This document shows, one piece after another, positions 1-6,039 of a stretch of DNA of 8,258 nt. The notes beneath the pieces are model-generated. The model was not told where the DNA came from and did no database searches. It saw only the letters and a program-made list of their open reading frames with translations. Each line of letters begins with the position of its first letter. Positions within the stretch are counted from its first letter, which is position 1. Source of the stretch: Anaerolineales bacterium (GTDB lineage: Bacteria; Chloroflexota; Anaerolineae; Anaerolineales; E44-bin32); assembly GCA_030668545.1 (NCBI GenBank), contig DAOUTT010000081.1:1-8258 (forward strand), read 5' to 3'. The position numbers and the translations under genes were made by a program.

Positions 1-265
1 AGGGCTGCCCTGCGGCCCCATCAACGACGTAGCAGATGTCTTTGATCATCCCCAGGTTAAACCCAGGGAGATGATATTGGAGGTGGAGCATCCCAACGCC
101 GGTCCGATCCACCTTACCGGGTTTCCTTATAAACTTACGCAGACACCTGCCGAACTACGGCATCCTCCTCCATTGCTAGGGGAGCATACAGAGGAGGTGC
201 TCACGGAGATGTTGGGTTACTCTGTTGAGCAGGTTGCACAATTTCAGGAGCGAGGGGCGATTTAG
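1..265 (+). CDS. CaiB/BaiF class III CoA-transferase, C-terminal end (partial)
   Basis: This is the last 87 codons of a gene whose start lies left of the window; the frame is open from base 2 and stops at TAG 263-265. The visible protein begins GLPCGPIND and continues VADVFDHPQV, the hallmark C-terminal segment of class III (CaiB/BaiF, formyl-CoA transferase type) CoA-transferases. The later HLTGFPYKL and PPPLLGEHTEEVL segments match the usual family ending, where the proline-rich strip precedes GxHT and a last helix. Such enzymes move CoA between carboxylic acids; the catalytic Asp lies in the missing N-terminal part. The ATG at base 71 is internal, not the start. The gene lies 76 bases upstream of the FdrA-like gene on the same strand, so it may activate or deactivate an acid from the same pathway. 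Family assignment is strong; the substrate cannot be told. Confidence 0.9.
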   Translation, partial: GLPCGPINDVADVFDHPQVKPREMILEVEHPNAGPIHLTGFPYKLTQTPAELRHPPPLLGEHTEEVLTEMLGYSVEQVAQFQERGAI

Positions 266-329
266 AAGAATTCTGCTAACCGCCCTGAAGGGCCTTTAGT
301 GGGATCATCCATCTCGATGTGAATTCTTC
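265..329. repeat. 9-bp perfect inverted repeat spanning the gap before the FdrA-like gene
   Basis: GAAGAATTC at 265-273 is the exact reverse complement of GAATTCTTC at 321-329. The arms are 47 bases apart; the left arm starts on the last base of the CoA-transferase stop codon and the right arm ends beside the ribosome binding site of the FdrA-like gene. Between them, 282-293 is a small GCCC-TGAA-GGGC hairpin followed by only three T residues. It could fold as a long stem in mRNA that hides the start of the next gene, or be a pair of operator half-sites, or be chance (the core GAATTC is itself palindromic). No convincing promoter or terminator was recognised in this gap. Confidence 0.3.
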
Positions 330-334
330 AAGGA
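329..334 (+). promoter_or_regulatory. Ribosome binding site deciding the FdrA-like start
   Basis: CAAGGA at 329-334 is the only purine-rich Shine-Dalgarno-like match near the start. It lies 7 bases before GTG 342, 13 before ATG 348 and 16 before ATG 351. Spacing favours the GTG, while similarity to known FdrA N-termini, which begin close to the segment encoded from 351, does not exclude the ATGs. Confidence 0.45.
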
Positions 335-341
335 TTGTGGT

Positions 342-2069
342 GTGGTCATGATGATATCTAAGGTAGAGATTCGATCCGGCGCATATTACGACTCGGTCAT
401 CCTCATGCAGCTGCAGCGCGAGCTCGCTGCTCTCCCCGATGTCATTGATGCTGGTGTGGTGATGGGGACAGAGGCGAATAAGAATATTCTCAGTCAAAAT
501 GACATGTTGTCACCCGAGGGTGAAGCTGCCGGACCGGAGGATTTGCTTATTGTCGTGCAAGCTCCAAGCGAGAAGGTTGCCCTGGACGCGCTCCGCCAGG
601 TGGATGAGCTGCTTACCCGCCGGCGCCAAGGTGCAGATCATGAATATCGGCCAAAGAGCATCGAAACTGCAGCAGAGATGGCGCCGGACGCACGCTGGGC
701 GCTCATCTCTGTGCCGGGTCGCTACGCCGCCGACGTCACCCGAACTGTACTTAACCTGGAGAAGAATGTCTTCCTCTACAGTGACAATGTCACCCTCGAG
801 GATGAGATTGCGGTCAAGCAAGAAGCAAGAGAGAAGGGGTTAATGGTGATGGGTCCCGATTGCGGCACCGCAATAGTGAATGGCGTCGGACTGGGATTTG
901 CAAACCAGGTGCGCCGAGGGCCCATTGGATTGGTCGCGGCATCAGGGACAGGTCTGCAGGCGGTGAGTGTACGCATCCACCAGCTGGGGAGCGGTATCAC
1001 CCACGCCTTAGGGACAGGTGGACGAGACCTCTCCGATGCGGTTGAGGCGATCACTGCTTTTCAAGGGCTCGACCTCCTTCGGCGTGACCCCGATACGCAA
1101 GTCATCGTCTTAATTTCCAAGCCCCCATCCGCAACTGTGGCCGAAAAACTTTTGCAAGCTGCGCGGCTATCGGGCAAACCCGTGGTCGTGGATTTCATCG
1201 GCTATGCAAGCCCTAGCCGACGGGTGGAAAACGTGTTCTTTGCAACTTCCTTCGATGAGACGGCGGAAATGGCCATTAAATTGGCCTCCGCCTCTTCCGA
1301 AGTTGCACCCTCAAAAGAAGTGGATTCCAGCGCTTTTGCATCAGCCCAACGCTACCTCCGCGGCCTCTTCTCAGGAGGTACATTAGCGTACGAAACGCTG
1401 CTGATCCTTCAAGCGTACATCCCTGGAGTTTATTCCAATGTCCCGCTAAAGGAAGAACTCCGGCTACCCGACGCGCTAGTCAGTCAGGAGCACACCATTG
1501 TCGATCTGGGTGAGGATGAGTTCACGGTTGGACGCCTGCACCCGATGATGGACAACGATCTTCGGATCCGCAGGCTGGAGCAGGAAGCTTCCGACCCTGA
1601 AGTGGCTGTGCTCCTGCTTGACGTGGTCTTGGGCCACGGCGCACACCCCGACCCCGCCAGCGAGCTGGCGCCTGCGATCCAGAGCGCATTTGAGACAGCC
1701 AGCAAGGCAGGCCGCCATCTAGAGATGGTCGCGGTCGTCGTCGGAACAGATGAAGACCCGCAAGGTCTGGATGCGCAGATTTCACAGCTCGAGGCAGCGG
1801 GTGCTAAGGTTTGGACCAGCAACGAAGCCGCGGCGCGGTATGTGGGCCGCTTGATTCAAACCCTCTCGCCGGAATCTGAGATCCCTACCCACACGCCAGT
1901 AGATTTGAGTGTTTTGAAGGATCCGCTTTCGGCAATTAATGTGGGTGTGGAATCGTTTGCCGAAAGCCTGTCGGCTCAGGATGCATCCGTGATCCATGTG
2001 GATTGGCGCCCGCCAGCGGGGGGTAACCAGGAGCTGATGTCCATACTTGAGAGGATGAAAGGATTATGA
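342..2069 (+). CDS. fdrA: FdrA/AllF-like protein, putative transcarbamylase subunit
   Basis: The 575-residue protein belongs to the FdrA family, related to the alpha subunit of succinyl-CoA synthetase and often mislabelled acyl-CoA synthetase. Visible family blocks: DSVILM near residue 17, MGTEANK 41-47, SVPGRYAA 123-130, MGPDCGTA 170-177 and the nucleotide/CoA-fold loop GLVAASGTG ending at 204. In the C-terminal domain are GLFSGGTLAYE 341-351, DLGEDEFTVGRLHPM 388-402 and DVVLGHGAHPDP 427-438. In E. coli FdrA (AllF) acts with AllG (DUF1116) and AllH (DUF2877) as oxamic transcarbamylase, interconverting oxalurate plus phosphate with oxamate plus carbamoyl phosphate. A DUF1116 gene follows two genes downstream, supporting the same kind of complex; no AllH is visible here. 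The start is GTG 342 by spacing, with ATG 348 or 351 possible. The length is near full for the family and the frame is unbroken. Family is sure; the substrate here is inferred. Confidence 0.9.
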   Translation: MVMMISKVEIRSGAYYDSVILMQLQRELAALPDVIDAGVVMGTEANKNILSQNDMLSPEGEAAGPEDLLIVVQAPSEKVALDALRQVDELLTRRRQGADHEYRPKSIETAAEMAPDARWALISVPGRYAADVTRTVLNLEKNVFLYSDNVTLEDEIAVKQEAREKGLMVMGPDCGTAIVNGVGLGFANQVRRGPIGLVAASGTGLQAVSVRIHQLGSGITHALGTGGRDLSDAVEAITAFQGLDLLRRDPDTQVIVLISKPPSATVAEKLLQAARLSGKPVVVDFIGYASPSRRVENVFFATSFDETAEMAIKLASASSEVAPSKEVDSSAFASAQRYLRGLFSGGTLAYETLLILQAYIPGVYSNVPLKEELRLPDALVSQEHTIVDLGEDEFTVGRLHPMMDNDLRIRRLEQEASDPEVAVLLLDVVLGHGAHPDPASELAPAIQSAFETASKAGRHLEMVAVVVGTDEDPQGLDAQISQLEAAGAKVWTSNEAAARYVGRLIQTLSPESEIPTHTPVDLSVLKDPLSAINVGVESFAESLSAQDASVIHVDWRPPAGGNQELMSILERMKGL

Positions 2070-2082
2070 TCGGAGGCCAGGA

Positions 2083-2988
2083 ATGAAGGAATTTGTTGCC
2101 GCCTGCGCTCAGATTGCCATTACTCCCAATGACGTTCAAGCTAATATATCGAAGGGTGTTAGCTGGTTGAAGAAGGCTGTGAGCGAAAATGAAGCCGAGC
2201 TTGTTGTTTTTCCAGAAACGGTGACGACTGGATATGAGACCGGCTTGGATGCCGAGGGCTTATGGGACTTGGTCGATGAAGCTCCGGGATTGATCACCCA
2301 GGGGATCCAGGAAGCTGCTGATGAACTTGGCGTCTATGTCGTCTGGCCATCGTACCGTCGGGGAACCGTGCGTGGAGAGGTCTACAATTCGTCGATCTTG
2401 ATAGGTCCGGATGGAGAGATAATAGGCATCTACGATAAAACTCACCCCGCGCCCTGGGAGCGACGTGATCATGGAGGATGGGCGCTTGTGGGTGATCGCG
2501 CCGATGTATATGAAACCGAACTGGGTACCCTGGGTATGATCATTTGCTACGACGGAGATTTCCCGGAGCTGTCGCGCATACTCGCAGTGAAGGGCGCTGA
2601 GATGATCATCCGTGTATCCGCACTGCAGCGCAGTTTTGATATTTGGCTCATGACAAATTCCGCGCGAGCCTACGACAACCATGTGTATGTCATTGCCAGT
2701 AACCTGGTCGGACGGGACGCGAAGGATAACTACGGTTTTGGTCACAGTATGATCGTCAATCCGATCGCCTGGCGATTGGCGCAGGCGCGCGGCACCGAAG
2801 AAATCATCGCTGCTCGCCTTGATCCCGATCCCCTTCGCTACATCACCTGGGGCAGCAAACATCCACAAAATTTCGATCACCTGGAGGATCGCAACCTCGA
2901 ACTTTATAAAGAGAGCCTTAAAGAGGCTCGATCTCGCTTCGAGATCGGAAAACGTTCTCGACCGTCGGGGGCAGAGGGCGATAATTGA
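2083..2988 (+). CDS. Carbon-nitrogen hydrolase (nitrilase superfamily), probable amidase
   Basis: The 301-residue protein is a complete nitrilase-superfamily enzyme, which hydrolyses a C-N bond (amide, N-carbamoyl or nitrile) through a thioester on cysteine. The triad is visible: Glu45 in VVFPET, Lys119 in IYDKTHP and Cys155 in IICYDGDFPE, with Glu126 (in PWERR) a candidate fourth active-site residue. After the cysteine, KGAEMIIRVSA and the NSARAYDNHVYVIASN block resemble the aliphatic amidase/formamidase branch (there ICDDG.YPE and KGAELIVR) more than true nitrilases, so an amide or carbamoyl substrate is likelier than a nitrile. There is no signal peptide; it should be cytoplasmic. GGAGG at 2072-2076 sits 6 bases before the ATG, and the FdrA-like gene ends 13 bases upstream, so the two are probably translated from one transcript. 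Its place between the FdrA and DUF1116 genes suggests it acts on a substrate or product of that complex. The exact substrate is unknown. Confidence 0.9.
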   Translation: MKEFVAACAQIAITPNDVQANISKGVSWLKKAVSENEAELVVFPETVTTGYETGLDAEGLWDLVDEAPGLITQGIQEAADELGVYVVWPSYRRGTVRGEVYNSSILIGPDGEIIGIYDKTHPAPWERRDHGGWALVGDRADVYETELGTLGMIICYDGDFPELSRILAVKGAEMIIRVSALQRSFDIWLMTNSARAYDNHVYVIASNLVGRDAKDNYGFGHSMIVNPIAWRLAQARGTEEIIAARLDPDPLRYITWGSKHPQNFDHLEDRNLELYKESLKEARSRFEIGKRSRPSGAEGDN

Positions 2989-3017
2989 GGTAGACCATCA
3001 TTGTTTGATGACTACCT
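2988..3017 (+). other. RNA hairpin at the end of the C-N hydrolase gene
   Basis: AGGTAG (2988-2993) pairs with CTACCT (3012-3017), and CATCA (2996-3000) with TGATG (3006-3010) around the loop TTGTT. The two helices are separated by a 2-by-1 internal loop, giving 11 pairs. It begins on the last base of the stop codon. No T-run follows, so it is not a standard intrinsic terminator; an mRNA processing or stability element within the operon is more likely. This is read from sequence only and no folding energy was computed. Confidence 0.5.
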
Positions 3018-3056
3018 GGTAAGAGCAGGCCAGCGTCATCGAGCAGGGGAGGACCC

Positions 3057-4298
3057 ATGGACATTGATAAGGCTAATTCAGAAGCGTGCGAACGAATGAT
3101 GGAGTCCCGCCCACTTGTCGTGGGCTTGGGGAAAGCGCTGGAAGTGATCCCGGACATGCGTGAGAACTTGTTGCTGCATGCCGGACCTCCCATCACCTGG
3201 GAAAGGGCGTCAGGACCCATGCGCGGCGCCATTACCGGAGCCTTGATCTTTGAAGGCAAGGCGAAAGACGAAAAGAGCGCCCAGGCTCTGGTTGAGTCTG
3301 GCAAAATCGCGCTTGAGCCCTGTCATCACCATCAGGCTGTGGGACCGATGGCCGGTGTCATCTGCTCCTCTATGTCAGTCTATATTCTTGAGGACACGGT
3401 CCATGGGAACAAATCCTTTTCTAACCTGAATGAGGGCTATGGCAAAGTGCTGCGTTATGGCGCGTACAGTGAAGATGTATTAGAGCGCTTGCGCTGGATA
3501 GAGGATGTGATGGCTCCGGTCCTGGGTGATGCCATCCAGGCCAGCGGAGGGATCGACATCCGGGCGCTCCTGGCCGAAGCGCTGCATATGGGTGACGAAG
3601 GCCACAACCGAAACAAGGCCGGTTCGGTGCTTTTCACGAAGATCCTCGCCCCATTCATCGTCAGGGTGACTAAAGACTCAGAGGTTGCCGCGCAAATCAT
3701 ACAGAATTTGGGTGACAACGCTTTGAGCGTGCTCAACCCCGTCATGGCCGCCTGTAAAGCCATGGTCGATGCGGCTCACGGGATCAAAGGCAGCACCATC
3801 GTGAGCGTCATGGCCCGCAATGGCACGGATTTCGGGATCCGGATCAGCGGATTAGGCGACCGGTGGTTTACCGCTCCGGTTGCTGTGCCGAAAGGGTTGT
3901 ACTTCCCGGGCTTCACGGAAGAGGATGCAAGCGGGGATATTGGCGATAGCACCATCACCGAGACGGCAGGCATTGGTGGCTTTGCCATGGCTAGCGCGCC
4001 AGCCATCGTCACATTCGTTAGCGGAACGCCAAGAGATGCGTTGAATGCCACGCTGGAAATGTATGAAATCTGCTTCACCGAGCACAAATACTTCACGATG
4101 CCCCCTCTCGATTTCCGGGGGACACCGACCGGGATTGACATCCGAAAGATCGTCGAGAAAGGCATTACCCCTCGTGTGAATACGGGCATCGCCCACAAAG
4201 ACGCAGGTGTAGGGCAGGTTGGAGCCGGTCTGGTGCGCCCACCTATGGAGATGTTTGAGCAGGCTCTGGTAGCGTTTGCAGAAGAGTACAAGATTTAA
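3057..4298 (+). CDS. DUF1116 family protein (YlbE/AllG-like), putative transcarbamylase subunit
   Basis: The 413-residue protein matches the DUF1116/YlbE family in length and pattern. Recognisable blocks are HAGPPITWERASGPMRGA (41-58), EPCHHHQAVGPMAG (87-100), HMGDEGHNRNKAGS (177-190) and the C-terminal HKDAGVGQVGAGLVRPPM. The E. coli member AllG is one of three proteins of oxamic transcarbamylase, with AllF (FdrA) and AllH. The His-rich block and the conserved Glu/His/Asn/Arg stretch are candidate substrate or metal contacts, but I know of no assigned catalytic residues. GGGGAGGA at 3046-3053 lies just before ATG 3057, which fixes the start. A 68-base gap with a hairpin separates it from the amidase gene, and the double cyclase gene follows after 50 bases. 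The presence of FdrA nearby supports a complex that makes or uses carbamoyl phosphate. Family assignment is strong; the reaction in this organism is inference. Confidence 0.9.
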   Translation: MDIDKANSEACERMMESRPLVVGLGKALEVIPDMRENLLLHAGPPITWERASGPMRGAITGALIFEGKAKDEKSAQALVESGKIALEPCHHHQAVGPMAGVICSSMSVYILEDTVHGNKSFSNLNEGYGKVLRYGAYSEDVLERLRWIEDVMAPVLGDAIQASGGIDIRALLAEALHMGDEGHNRNKAGSVLFTKILAPFIVRVTKDSEVAAQIIQNLGDNALSVLNPVMAACKAMVDAAHGIKGSTIVSVMARNGTDFGIRISGLGDRWFTAPVAVPKGLYFPGFTEEDASGDIGDSTITETAGIGGFAMASAPAIVTFVSGTPRDALNATLEMYEICFTEHKYFTMPPLDFRGTPTGIDIRKIVEKGITPRVNTGIAHKDAGVGQVGAGLVRPPMEMFEQALVAFAEEYKI

Positions 4299-4348
4299 AA
4301 GCCAAGAGAGAATATTCGCTCTCATGAAAACTTGAAAGTGAGGCTTGA

Positions 4349-5203
4349 ATGGATCGAGATCGTTTTATCAAAACCATGACTGACGCCAAACTTTATGACT
4401 TGACCCAGGATTGCAGTATCTTTACACCTCCCTGGCCGGGGGAAAAATCGCTGGAGGTTCATTTTTTCAAGCGAGTGACTGGCGCCTATGGGGGAGGGCA
4501 GGGTGCGAATGGTCAGATTCTCAATTGGAGCAACACCGTAGGTACGCATTTGGTTGGTGAGCGAGCCTTCCATTCCGCGGGTAGAGCCATTGCCGATGTT
4601 GGTTTGAGAGATCTTTGTGGTCCGGGAGTCGTGGTCGATATTTCGGATGCGGTCTCCGACTACAGTTTGTACACCCCCGAGATGATCACCGAGCGGGCAA
4701 CGGTCAACGAGGGGGATATTCTGATTATCAACACCGGATATCATAAATACTCGTGGGACCAGCCTGATGTTTTCAATGAGGATGCGCAAGGCGGAGTCGA
4801 GTCGAAGGAATTCGGATTCCTCGTTCGGCATCCTGGCCCCTCCCCAGATTTCTTCAAGTGGGCTCTGGAGATGAAACTAAAAGTCGTGGGGGTAGATTGT
4901 GGCTGCGTCGAACACCCGATGAATACGCCCATCCGCCGGATGCATGAGCGTGAATTTCAGAAAGCCGAGGAGAAGTTACTCAAAGAGCACGGAAAAACGT
5001 GGGATGAGATGTACCCGCAGGACGAATACTACAAGATGACCCACGCGGACATACCCAACGCCCACTTGCTTTTCGTTGAATCCATAGTCGGCGATATTGA
5101 CAAGCTGAAAAACCAACGTGCATGGATCATGATTATGCCGATCCCCTTCATGGAGGTCGAAACTGCATGGGCGCGTGTCTCCGCCCTGACGGCGCCGAAG
5201 GGC
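4349..5203 (+). repeat. First copy of the duplicated cyclase domain
   Basis: Residues 1-285 of the fusion. The opening MDRDRFIKTMTDAKLYDLT lines up without gaps with MEEEEFIKVMSSAEMLDLT at the start of the second copy. The alignment runs to the end of both copies, with the one clear insertion of about 11 residues in this copy. Metal-ligand positions are mostly lost here. Confidence 0.85.
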
Positions 5204-6028
5204 ATGGAGGAAGAAGAGTTCATTAAGGTCATGAGCTCAGCAGAGATGCTGGATCTCACGATTCCTTTCAGCGTTCAAACCCCTCAATGGCTGAATTACA
5301 TTCCGCTGAGCGTGACCTACACCAAGCGGGTCGGGGGCCAATTCTTCGGCATGGGCAGGAACGGTTCGATCTGCAATGCCAGCATCCACCTGGCGAGCCA
5401 CATGGATGGTGAAATACACTTTTACCCGGCGGGTCGATCCATTGGAAAAGTCCCCTTAGAAGAATGGGTTGGACCAGGTGTTATTGCCGATATTTCACAT
5501 CTGGTCAGCAATTCGAGCGTATACACACCTAAGATGATTGAAGACGTGGTGGACATTCGCAAGGGTGACATTCTCATCATCAAGACGGGATGGCATAAAT
5601 ACGGGTGGAACAGTCCTGAATCGGACGAATTCCGCTATATGGTGAATCATCCCGGTCCTTCCCCGGATTTCTCGGACTGGTGTGTGGACATGCAGATCAA
5701 GTGGATCGGGGTCGACGCCGTGAGCGCGGATCATCCCATGAACACCATCATGCGGATCTGGCACCCGAAGACTTTCGAGGAAGCCAATCGCAAATTGGTC
5801 GCCGATTTCGGCAAGGACTGGGATGAGATGTACCCGCTGGATAAGTACTACCAGGATATGCATCTTAATCTCTTCCCGAAGCGCATCGTCCATGCCGAAA
5901 ATATGGGGCTCGACATCGACAAAGCCGAAAGCGGCAGGTATTACATCGGCTGCTACGTCCAAAAAGCCATGGAGGCCGAATCGATGTGGGGTAGATTCGT
6001 AGCCTTCAAGGAGAGCAGCGAAGGTTAG
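4349..6028 (+). CDS. Double-domain cyclase family hydrolase, N-domain metal site degenerate
   Basis: The 559-residue protein is two full cyclase-family (PF04199-type) domains in tandem, about residues 1-285 and 286-559; single-domain members are usually about 200-280 residues. The family includes bacterial kynurenine formamidase and isatin hydrolase, metal enzymes that open or hydrolyse amides and lactams. The expected ligand pattern is HxxxHxDxxxH plus a later His and Glu 12 residues apart. Domain 2 has it all: His347, His351, Asp353, His357, then His505 and Glu517. Domain 1 keeps only His67 of the first group (Thr63, Val69 and Ala73 replace the others) but retains His232 and Glu244. Domain 1 also carries about 11 extra residues near 137-160. 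Shared blocks include GPGV.(A/V)DIS, HPGPSPDF, HPMNT and WDEMYP. GAGG at 4340-4343 precedes ATG 4349. Domain 2 is probably the active half and domain 1 a structural or regulatory partner. The substrate is unknown; a ring-opening amide hydrolase fits the neighbours. Confidence 0.9.
   Translation: MDRDRFIKTMTDAKLYDLTQDCSIFTPPWPGEKSLEVHFFKRVTGAYGGGQGANGQILNWSNTVGTHLVGERAFHSAGRAIADVGLRDLCGPGVVVDISDAVSDYSLYTPEMITERATVNEGDILIINTGYHKYSWDQPDVFNEDAQGGVESKEFGFLVRHPGPSPDFFKWALEMKLKVVGVDCGCVEHPMNTPIRRMHEREFQKAEEKLLKEHGKTWDEMYPQDEYYKMTHADIPNAHLLFVESIVGDIDKLKNQRAWIMIMPIPFMEVETAWARVSALTAPKGMEEEEFIKVMSSAEMLDLTIPFSVQTPQWLNYIPLSVTYTKRVGGQFFGMGRNGSICNASIHLASHMDGEIHFYPAGRSIGKVPLEEWVGPGVIADISHLVSNSSVYTPKMIEDVVDIRKGDILIIKTGWHKYGWNSPESDEFRYMVNHPGPSPDFSDWCVDMQIKWIGVDAVSADHPMNTIMRIWHPKTFEEANRKLVADFGKDWDEMYPLDKYYQDMHLNLFPKRIVHAENMGLDIDKAESGRYYIGCYVQKAMEAESMWGRFVAFKESSEG
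5204..6025 (+). repeat. Second copy of the duplicated cyclase domain, ligands intact
   Basis: Residues 286-559 of the fusion. The copy starts with an ATG codon at 5204 that aligns with the true start of copy 1, as expected if two tandem genes were joined. There is no Shine-Dalgarno match directly before 5204, so separate translation is unlikely. It holds the HxxxHxDxxxH pattern at 347-357. Confidence 0.85.
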
Positions 6029-6032
6029 GAGG
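6027..6032 (+). promoter_or_regulatory. Perfect AGGAGG ribosome binding site overlapping the cyclase stop codon
   Basis: AGGAGG at 6027-6032 shares its first two bases with the TAG stop (6026-6028) of the double cyclase and lies 7 bases before ATG 6040. This fixes the next start and implies coupled translation of the two genes. Confidence 0.8.
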
Positions 6033-6039
6033 TTCTTGA

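Noticed and set aside
282..296. GCCC-TGAA-GGGC followed by CTTT after the CoA-transferase gene, as an intrinsic terminator.
   Set aside because: The stem is only four pairs and the T-run only three, too weak to call a terminator.
2260..2880. Long open frame on the minus strand (206 codons) inside the C-N hydrolase gene.
   Set aside because: The + strand frame has a full catalytic triad and family motifs; the minus-strand product shows no recognisable domain and is a shadow of codon bias.
4306..4325. GAGAG...CTCTC inverted repeat between the DUF1116 and double cyclase genes.
   Set aside because: Five pairs with no T-run and no similarity to a known element; probably chance.
3776..4325. Minus-strand open frames of 157-171 codons opposite the DUF1116 gene.
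   Set aside because: They overlap a well-supported + strand gene, have low-complexity composition and no family motif.
5000..5837. A 19-base identical stretch in both cyclase copies (5000-5018 and 5819-5837).
   Set aside because: It encodes the shared WDEMYP block; with Trp and Met fixed and only four codons free to vary, identity is not surprising and does not show recent gene conversion.
5204..6028. Separate translation of the second cyclase domain from ATG 5204.
   Set aside because: No Shine-Dalgarno sequence precedes it and the frame is continuous with domain 1; it is better seen as a relic of gene fusion.
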